A stretch of DNA of 64,000 bases. It comes from Pelodera strongyloides. Taxonomy: Eukaryota; Nematoda; Chromadorea; Rhabditida; Rhabditidae. This document shows positions 54,301-64,000 of this stretch, one piece after another. Under the pieces are notes generated by a model. That model searched no databases. It had not been told where the DNA came from and worked only from the letters and a program-made list of their open reading frames with translations. The position numbers and the translations under genes are program-made. Location of the stretch: assembly GCA_036852015.1 (NCBI GenBank), contig JAANDG010000332.1, positions 1 through 64,000 of the forward strand, given 5' to 3'. The first letter of the stretch is position 1. Each line of letters opens with the position of its first letter.

Positions 54301-57300
54301 AACCTAGAATTACAAGGTTAATAATTATATAAAAATAACTCAATTATGGAACCGAAGCCAATAATCCCTTTTACGTCAATATCATCGGGCAGTAAATATC
54401 ATAATAAATATCCATTACTTCAGTTTCCTTTGTTAGCGCGATAGCGCTAACATAGTTTGGGTTTGATCCGGGAGCCCTTTTTTCCAGTTTTCACCCTGAT
54501 TTCAGTATATGTTTCGCCAACCACGTCTCACACCGCTTTAAAAAAACCAGTCTCACCTCCTTCAGAACGCAAACTTCTCCAGCTGCGCACTTCACAGAAG
54601 CACATGTTGTCTTGTGTGCTGGTTTGGTAGTATTTTGGTCTAAATTAATATCATGGTCATCTTGTACTGACAAAAAAAGGTCTCTCACACAAAAAAAGAC
54701 TCAGGCTCGCTATCTGGTTACTATTGAGGAAACGCTTGAATTGGCTAGCATGTTATTTATTGACACTATTGACGATTATTATTTAATTGAAAAGTAATAT
54801 TGTAAAAAAAAACAATAATACAAACTACTCACTACCTCTCGCCTTGACACATTTCGGGAACTTCGGGCATGGGGGAACAAGGCAGGGATGCTAAAATATG
54901 ATTAGTTTTTATAAAAAAAAATTCATAAACTTTCAAAAGACTTGGAATGTTGGTAACGTGTACCCAAAAGAACGATAGTTGAAGTTGAGGCAAAACAGAA
55001 ATTGTAAGGAAGAATATAAACCCTACCACGCTCATTTTGCACACGTGTCCTGTAATGCAGTCGACTGTTGCGCAGGTTAGAGCTGGAAATAATTGGATAG
55101 TTATTATTTTTAACAAATGAATTTTCAATCATATAGTATCGATGACAATGGGCGATTTCTAGGTAACTAGGGCAGTTATTAGATTTCTTCATAAAATCTA
55201 TATGTACTCTCGTTGTGCAGCTTAAACTTTAAACCTCCGACTAACTTGTTCTCCAATTCATTGAAAAAATTAAAAATAAAAATAAACTAACGACTGTCCA
55301 ATTCGCAATCCGTTAGGTTAACACAGTCCCCAACCATATTGCGGTAGAATCCAGGCTTGCAAGAACATGCTGGAGCAGAACAGATCAAAACATGCACCTG
55401 AAAGAGGCTACTGTATGGTTTATGTTAATTTTCTTCAGAAATCATCCGAAATCTATAGGACTTTGGCAGTTGGAGCCATCATCCTTTCGTACAAGAAGTG
55501 TGATATCAATTCATATATTCCTATTAGCATCAGTACAGTGTCTTCTATCTCACAATTACATTTACATGTTTACGCTACTAACTCTAAGACTTGTCGCCAT
55601 TTACAGTCAAAGTATAGTAAATTTCCATTACAGTCGTACAATACAAAACAATAAATCATGAAAGATCCACTTTCGGTACTGACCGTAGTATTTGGTTCAC
55701 TGCATTTTCCTTCGGCCAAATTGCCACATCCATTGTATTCTTCGTTTGGTCCGCATTGTTCAGTTGCTAAATCAACAACAATTCAAATTATAAAAATGAC
55801 TTAAAACTGTGCAATAGTCTGTGGTTTAACTCTTTCCAACTTTAGAGGATGCTTCCTGAAGCACATGACCCGCATTTCTTGCTAATAAAAACGTAGGAGC
55901 TCTCATATGAGTGAAGAAAAACCACACTTACTTTCCTTACTAACTTATTATAAACGGCCGCAATGCCTTGTTTATAGCCAGTTCGTACTCCGCTACATTA
56001 TATTCTAATCTACATTCTATATCTATTCAACTTTTTTTACATCTCATCTTACCAATAAATGACTGGTGCAAACGTAAACTAATGATGCGTCAGACACTAT
56101 ACTAATTGCCTAATTGAGACTTAATTATCGTCCACTCACCATTTAGTGCGCACGTTTCTGCAGTTACACAAACGCCAAGGCTATTGCGGAAATATCCTTC
56201 TTGACAGGCGCATACACCAGGGTTGCAAATCTCAATGCAGGCTTGCTAAATGGAAACATTAAATATTGCAGCCGAATTAACAAACAAAAATGCAAGCAAT
56301 GGGTATAAAGACCAAGAAAATGTGACCACCGTAAGAACTGTAATAACTGAAAAATAGATTATCTATTGTCAGATAATTAACGAACCGTCTCATTGACTGT
56401 GTTGCAATTGCCTTCGCACTGTGCGCCGCACTCATTCCAGACCTCGTTTCTTCCGCAACCAGGAATGGCTAAATATTAAAGTGGTATGGTAGGTGGTTAT
56501 GCTGGGGTGCAGTATTCCCATGTACAAATTGGGATCCATTATGTGCCAAATTAGCCATATTAAACTATCTGCGTAAGTGGTAAAGAATTTGGCGTCTTTA
56601 CTGTGATCCGGCTCATATTTATTATAATTGTATAACTTCGAGAAAAAGAAGAATGCATGGTGTTTCTTTACTTATCCTAGCTTTACGCTACCATGATGTC
56701 CTAGCACTTCTTGCATCGGTAAGTAACGAAGCAAACGGTAATTTACCAGTGGAATTATTGCATCGTTCGCTGCGGATACAAGTTCCATTGGTATCTCTTG
56801 AATAGTCGTGATCGCAAGTACACGCGCCAACGTCACAAATGGCAGGGCATGCCTAAATTGTAAATACTACAACACTAGAAAAACTCTGTGTGGATGCCGC
56901 ACTTATATGGTATAGAAAGTGTAAGTGGCATCAGATTCGCACCAGCACCAAAACGCCTGAGTAAAACGAAAAAATAAGAGTGAACCATTCGTCCCACAGT
57001 GTTCCGAGAAATTTTCAGTTGTTAGAGCATACTGTAAGCTAGAATGCCTATTGGATTTACTAATTTTTGTTTTTAAACGGCATAACTAGTGCCGTACCAT
57101 CATGGGTTGTCCGCACTGAATCTCGCACCGATTGCCGCACTCATTAAAATGCTCGTTTACTCCACACGTTCCTGAAAGAGATCAATAGTCACGGTTATTA
57201 CCAGGTGTTAAAGAGATGTTGCACGTGGTTTCTGAAGCTCATCGGGTACTGAAACTTAAATGTAACACAAGATAATGCAATTATACAGCAGCGGATTGCA

Positions 57301-60300
57301 AACCACGTGCGATAACACTTTAAATTGCATTACCAATTATGCTGTAAAAAAAATCTCACTATTTCCAGAAGTTACGTTGGTAAGACTGCACATGGCCACT
57401 CCATTTACTTCTTCGCAAGTAGAAGGGTACAGACACATCATGGCAGCACATCCTGGGGGAGCCATTGGTATCTCGGTGCCTGAATATTAGGTTTAGGGTT
57501 TCCTTGTGTCGGTGGGACGCCTCAATTGAGGCCGCATTCACCATTCTTACGGGAAAAAATTCCCCCGGGAACAAATCCTTCCCGAGAAATTTTTTTACAC
57601 TCATGAACTCGAAATGTATCGACCGCCACAACGGGTCCACCCATTTTTTTTGTAGGCCGCGCACTGGTCAAAGTTCACATTCTTAGGCCGCTGAAGGTAA
57701 TCTTATTATATAAAGGAGAAGAGTTTGTCACGGGTTTGTTTTTATGTGCACAACGAAATCCCTTCATAAAGAAAATTCTTCGATCGAAAGACCATACAAA
57801 ATCTTTGTCGCTGGCGAGATTCGAACCCACAGCAGCGCGCAACCTCTCGACTGACAGTCCAACGCTCTACCGGTTGAGCTATGCTAGCTTATCACAAGAG
57901 TAGCAATCTGTTCCACATAGAGCCCTTCAATGGCAAATTTGCATGGTACCATAAACATTAGTCGAACGGCTATCTAGACTCATATTCTACGTTTTCCCAA
58001 TCATAAATGACTTTGTAGACGTGTGTATGTTTTAAATAGGGTAACAATCGGCCGAAGGCCGATTCCTCCAGTCGGAGAAGAGCCCGTAGGGCTCTTCGAA
58101 CGGCTGGTAGGGAAATAACACAAGAGCCCAAAAAGACACACCCCGAAATTAAGTTTAGCAACGGCTACCGTACATGTGTCTGTATTATTTCGCAGTATGA
58201 TTAATTATGCAGAGGAGATTCTCGCTCAAGCTAAAATTAGTACGAGATGTAGTAGTTTAATTTAGCCTTGGATAGTGTTTTAGAGCGAAATACCGGCCTG
58301 TTTTTTGAAACGCATTGTGGACATCTGAATTTTTACATATTTATGCTAATTTCCTCGAATTTAGCTCGATTTTTTATTCTAATTTATGATCATTTGCATC
58401 AGCTGCATAGTGGTACTATGTGTTTCCAAAAGCCGCCCGGTATTTCGCTTTAACCGATTTCGGAATGAGGGTGGGTTATTGGGCTGTTCTTAGAGATCAC
58501 CCGGCGAGAGATACACATTCAAGAGATAAATTAGTCGGAAGAGCGAGCATTTGTCTCCTGGAACTCGTCCACTCTCCTCAAGACCCCTGCAGAACGCTTT
58601 TAATACTCTTCAATTCATTTTCCTTGACATATTTAAGCTATTCAGATGGGAACGTTTTGTTGCCTCCCATATGCTTTCGACGAGTGCCTTCAGTGTCGTC
58701 TGTCGTCGGTAAACCCTGCTCAAAATGTATATAGAAAAATAGTTATCATCTCTTCGCCGGAGCCTCCGACCTCTGTTATTTAACCAAATTCAGAAATTAA
58801 AAACGTCCACACTAACAACCAAAAACATGCATTTTATGTGTTCGCCACCACAGTTCACCAATAAAAGTAATGTGCGTTATTCACAAACCGAAAGAAAGAG
58901 AAGGAATCAAACAAACACAACATTTATTCAGAAATTGAAATAATATTCACGAAAGTGCACCTATGCAACAAAGCAGTATAAGTTATTATTGCATCACACC
59001 ATAAAGGGGAAAAGACGTGCTACACCGGTAAATAAAAATGGAATGTTCTAAATCTCAATCGACTCAAATCGCCATATGTTCCCACAAACTGAACTGTACA
59101 AGGGTACAAGCTCATAATGGAGTTAACAAAATAAGATCTAATTGTAAGCTTGTTGGACAAAAGTAAAGAATAAAGAGTTTAAAAGTTAAAAGGTGTGTCA
59201 AGTAGACTTTCTTAGAAGATAAATAATATAGTGAAAACGGATGGAAAGTTCATGCTTTTTGGAAATTTCCTTAATTTCCAGCGAATCGGTACGCACGTCC
59301 TCCGGCTGAAGTATCAATTACAGATGTCGAATTAAATCATAGGGGGCCCTTTATATAGTATATATAACTGCCGGCCGGTTTTTGAAACGCATCGTGGTCA
59401 ACTGAATTCTTAAGCATTTATGCAAAGTTGCTCGAATTTGGCTCGATGTTTTTATTCAAATTTATGTTCATTTGCGTAAGCTGCATAAGAATGCTGGTGT
59501 ATTCGATGCGTTTCAAAAACAGGCCGGCATTTCGCTCTAGGCATTTAGGACACAAACTCTGTAATTTGAACCACGCTTGAAAAAATGAGCACAAAGACAA
59601 ATCTTCGTCCATAGTCTTAAATGTCGATTCTATTTCAACGTAGTCAAACTTAATTTGAAATAACCCAACATAGAATACAGAAGCACAAGGACAAAGAAGA
59701 AAAAGTATTAGTTTAGTCACATTCCCAAAAAAACTTGCAGTTTCTGAAATTTGAATATAAAGGAAACTTACTGTTTGAACCTTCGGATACTGGAACGCAA
59801 GTAGGCTGGGGATTGCAGGGCGCACGAATGCACTGAACCTACAAAGGTTGATTGATAGAGTAATTGAGATAAACTTTTCCACATAAAAAAGATCTTGTCA
59901 TTTCCAATACTGAGAAGAAATGAGTCTCCTCCTTCTTGCTCTGAGTCTCTCTCTCTAACTCTCTCTCTCTCTTTATCATTCTACCTCTCTCTCTCTCTTT
60001 CTCATTCTACCTCGTCTCCTCTCTCTCTCTCTCTCTCTCTCTCTTTATCATTCTACCTCGTCTCCTCTCTTTCCTTCCTCTCCGGTTTCCTTATCCAGAC
60101 ATTCTTCCCTTCTGTCTCTATTTCTTTTCCTCTTCGTATCTCTCTCGTTACTGTAGGATTCATTCTCTATTTTTTTTTCATAAGTACATAAGTAATGTCC
60201 TTACCTCTTTCATAATACAAACATGTCCAGCGGAGCACTTAGCAGTCAGGCACGACGGTCCTAAAGGAGTACGAGTGATAAAATCACCAAATCTATATTT

Positions 60301-63300
60301 CCATTTCTTCATTTAATAACGCTAGTCGACTTTGAATACGTGCCATATTTTCCGAAAATTTAGTCAGGGCAAAATGTGCAAACTAATTGTTGTTTGTAAA
60401 GGTTATTATGGATAAATAATATGTGCTACAACCAAAAACACCACAGACCGGTTTCACCAACATTTTCGTCATCTTGTTAGTTCCAACCAAATACAACTCA
60501 TTTGATGTCATGCGTGTTCGTTATTTTTGTATTTGACTTGGGATTTATACTATACTCAATTCAAAAAGTTAACAACTACTAACCATCTAAACAATGGAGC
60601 GTGAATAATAGTAAGAATTTTTTTTTGGAGATACGCTGTGAAGTGAACGTAAACGTTGGTGAAACCGTGATCAAAAACCAAGGGGAGATATTAAAGCGTT
60701 CACCACTACGGTTAGAAACCGCAACACCACAAAACAAAGGGAAACTCATGCACACCCTCTTCCACTTGGCGTCGTTTTCTCGCAAAGAAATCAGGCTCTT
60801 GAGCGGCTTCCAATATCTCGTTGAGGTCGGTTTCTTGGTCCGAAACTTCTTGTGGAATTGAAGCCTCCTGGGAATTTGTGGTCCCCACTTCTATCAAATC
60901 TAGCACTGTAGAAAGTGGTGGTGGTATAAACGTTGGCGATTCAAAGAATCCCGGAACCTGTGGGATACTTTCGTTTTCCTCACTATCTGGCTCATCGCTG
61001 GTGACGTCATCATCTTCATCAGAATCAGCGTTGGAGTCAGCGTCTGAGTCAGCGTCGGCATCAGAGTCAGCGTCAGCAGTCCCATCGCCAACAGTATTAT
61101 CAACCACCGAACCGTCACAGAAGTATTTTGAGTCATCTGCTTCAATTCCAGAAGTCTCCAGGCCTTCAGCAGACCCTTCAGCGATTTCAGCCGATCCTTC
61201 GGTAGAGATGTCAGCAGTATCGCTAACAGAACCCTGGATGTTGGCTGACTCGTCAGGGTTCATCTGGGAGCCGGCAAGCTCTGCGTATTCACTGTCTTCA
61301 ATGCAAACTTCGCTTGTCTGGCATGCCCCATCTTCACAAGTTAAATCAACCAAGGCACAGTGAAACCCTTCCTCGCACTGGGTAGAACAAACTAAAAAGG
61401 ATAGAAAATTATTAGAAGGGCGGAAAGTTATTATGTATTAAAGTGGTATTAATACGTGGCTGGTGAGGTGTATGAAAAACTGCACTGTGATCGTATGCGC
61501 AAATTCAGTGACGCAAATTCACAGAAGGCCACACAAATTTACATGATGTCATTGTCGTTTAAATGTTCACAAACCACGTGTCACAAAGTCACACCGCTTA
61601 AAAAACTCAAAAAAAAAAATTATATATCACAGAAACACCACATCAAAACCCAAATTCATGCAGGTAGGGCAAAAGGGTGAGTTTGATGAACCAAAAAGGG
61701 CAATTGGAAGATATGAAAAAGTCAATTATACCAGTTACAGCACAATCTGCCATGGCAACACATAATCCGTCTGTGTTTCGGAAGAACCCATCCTTGCAGC
61801 CACAAGCTGGAGAAGCACATTGAGCGGTGCAAATCTAATAAATTAAACAGTTTTGATTCCTGTAAAGATTGTGACTTGATACAAACGCATGTACTAGATA
61901 CCCGTTGGCGCACCGACTGTGGAACAATTTTTAGAAGAGGACGCGGTAGCTGTAGATGGGTAATAAGTACGCCACCGGTGCCTCTACTGGAATTCCTCTG
62001 TTTCGAGCCTCCCGCGTGGGCGGGCGGAGGTTCGCGCTGGGGGGAACACAGAACTCACTTTAGCGCAATCCGCGCGAAATCTGCTCAAATAATGTGCAGA
62101 AAACGAGTCCCCTTTAATGGTTTTAGGTAATTTCTTGCTCGGCTTATGGACTGTAGAGATAAAATTGAGTCCGCTAGAAAAGTTTGAAACCTTTATATTC
62201 TCAATTTCCATAATAGCACCATACATACCTTTGGCAACTGATCCCCACACTTGTGTTCACACTGGTTCCCACAAGCCATCATGGTCTCATTGGCCGCATC
62301 ATTGCACTGAAGGGGCAAGCTCGTAATCGGGGTGGCTAAAATGGTACTTATTAATTATTATTTTATATTCTCTAGTTCCAGTGTACTTATAGCAAGGTTC
62401 AATATCCAACCAAGTAGGGTATAGTGTATACTGTACATTTCAAATGGGTTATTCGGTGTTCAATTATCTGCTAATGATTTTAATCTTAATTTTTCCATTT
62501 TTCACTGTGCAGTCCAATGAAAAGCTCAAAATTTTATTGGTACTACAACACTTGGCCATCAAATAGCTCCAACTGAAAACGCGTAAGAATAGAATGTTCA
62601 TATCCATTATTTGTTTTAGTGTGCAAAAGTGAACCATCGATTTAGAAAAGACATAAAACATAAGACATCTACACGTGCAATAACCAAAGAAACTAACTAT
62701 TCAATTGTGTGCATCTGGGTCCCATCACGCCATTTTCAAACACCATTTCACAACCAGACATACAACGCACATTGGCGCATGTGATGGTTGGCTCTTAAAT
62801 TTAATACCATCATCTTTCGATAAAAGGAACCATTTGAGCACTTCATTTCGTGAGCCTCCTCCTCCTTTAAAGCGAAATACCGGCCGGTTTTTGAAACAGC
62901 GAAATACCGGCCGAGTAGACCAGCATTATTATGCAGCTTACGCAAATGGACATAAATTAGAATAAAAAAATCGAGCAAATTAGCATAACTACGTAAGAAT
63001 TCAGTCGTCCGCGATTTGTTTCAATAATCGGCCGATATTTCGCTTTGACTTGATGAAAATCTCATCTACAATTATTCATATACTGTGTAATCTATAAATA
63101 CCGCGAGCACTGTGTTGCAAGACCCTTTTGCGCACGGAAATGTTGCGGAGCTTTTCATATGCAGAAGCAGGCAACGATGGCTAACATTTATCGTCCTAGC
63201 AAATATTCGTGAAGTCTCAAGGAATTTCAGTATCTAATATCCGATTGGTATAGGATTTTAGAACAACTCATCAAACAGTGCAATAATTACGAAAATTTAA

Positions 63301-64000
63301 AGAAATGCAAATGTTGGCGTCTACTACAACGAAACGGTTCTACTATTGATCTATCGTGCTGCAAAATGTGTTGAAAGAAACGCAAATGTTTTGTAAACAA
63401 AACAAGACCACATTCACACGTTGTCAACGTACCCGATACGTTGGAGGCTGTAGGTTGGACAGCAAGTTCTACAAAATGTATCAGGGTACATATTGAAAAA
63501 GACAATTTAACTGAAGCAGCAACGTTTGGAACTTCTAAGGAATGTTGGGATGTATGACTAAATGATTCCCCTATTTCTCCACCTGTATCTGTATACTCAC
63601 TTTAAATGCTCAGCTCATAGTTAATTCATTACATTTTGGGGTCCATCTACTTGTAGGTCCCATTGGCCCCTTTTTCATAGGCCCATTTTCTCACAATTCC
63701 TCGGGAGAAGTACAATTTACAATCAAGCTTACTAAGGTAAGTGAGTAGGCACAATGGATAAATATCCACATACGTAATCTGTCTATTGTTTTCGAATAAA
63801 AGAAAATGAAAGATATGTATATTCTGAGGAATATGAAAGGTTGAAAAATAATAAATAAGAATAATAGACAAAAATGAATCGGCTTTTCACTATTCAATGG
63901 CAGTAATCAAGGCAGCTTATGTATGTGGAAGAATTATGGACTAGAAAGGGGTTACGGTATGGTATGATAAAGCATCTTTTTCAAGACAAATTTCTCATGA

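Overview
The window looks like a nuclear chromosome fragment from a nematode, most probably a Caenorhabditis-type species. Genes are split into small exons by introns ending in TTTCAG-like acceptors. The families are ones expanded in that group: secreted C-type lectins with a Cys-rich N-terminal half, Fer-type SH2 tyrosine kinases, multi-TIL protease inhibitors and GGY-repeat secretory peptides. Short inverted-repeat elements are dense. No rRNA, CRISPR array, operon or bacterial-type gene was seen. All gene models were spliced by eye from reading frame and splice phase.

Layout. 1-21560: six paralogous secreted C-type-lectin-like genes (+,-,-,-,-,+), with a seven-exon plan; the first is cut by the window edge. 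22107-26034 (-): a divergent alpha-carbonic-anhydrase-like gene with signal peptide and hydrophobic C-terminus. 26995-37250 (-): a non-receptor SH2-tyrosine-kinase gene with about 290 residues of Lys/Glu/Ser-rich sequence before the SH2 domain; its first exon was not found. 37251-43241: mostly non-coding, with a putative 48-residue gene whose intron holds a 16-bp satellite and a GT microsatellite. 43242-43841 (+): a Gly/Tyr-rich secreted protein. 45266-52577: three tiny two-coding-exon genes (+) for secreted GGY/His-rich peptides ending in MMRHMMWG(R)K, two of them in a tandem duplication. 53044-62335 (-): a large secreted Cys-rich protein with six TIL domains, other Cys modules and an acidic linker ending in RKRR; its 5' end was not found. 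62336-64000: repeats and unassigned sequence.

The coding content is largely extracellular or defence-like: lectins, inhibitors and small peptides. This is inferred from families, not shown by the sequence. Many introns hold TTAA-bounded inverted-repeat elements, two of which abut splice acceptors of the first lectin gene. The most novel candidate is the MMRHMMWG(R)K peptide family.
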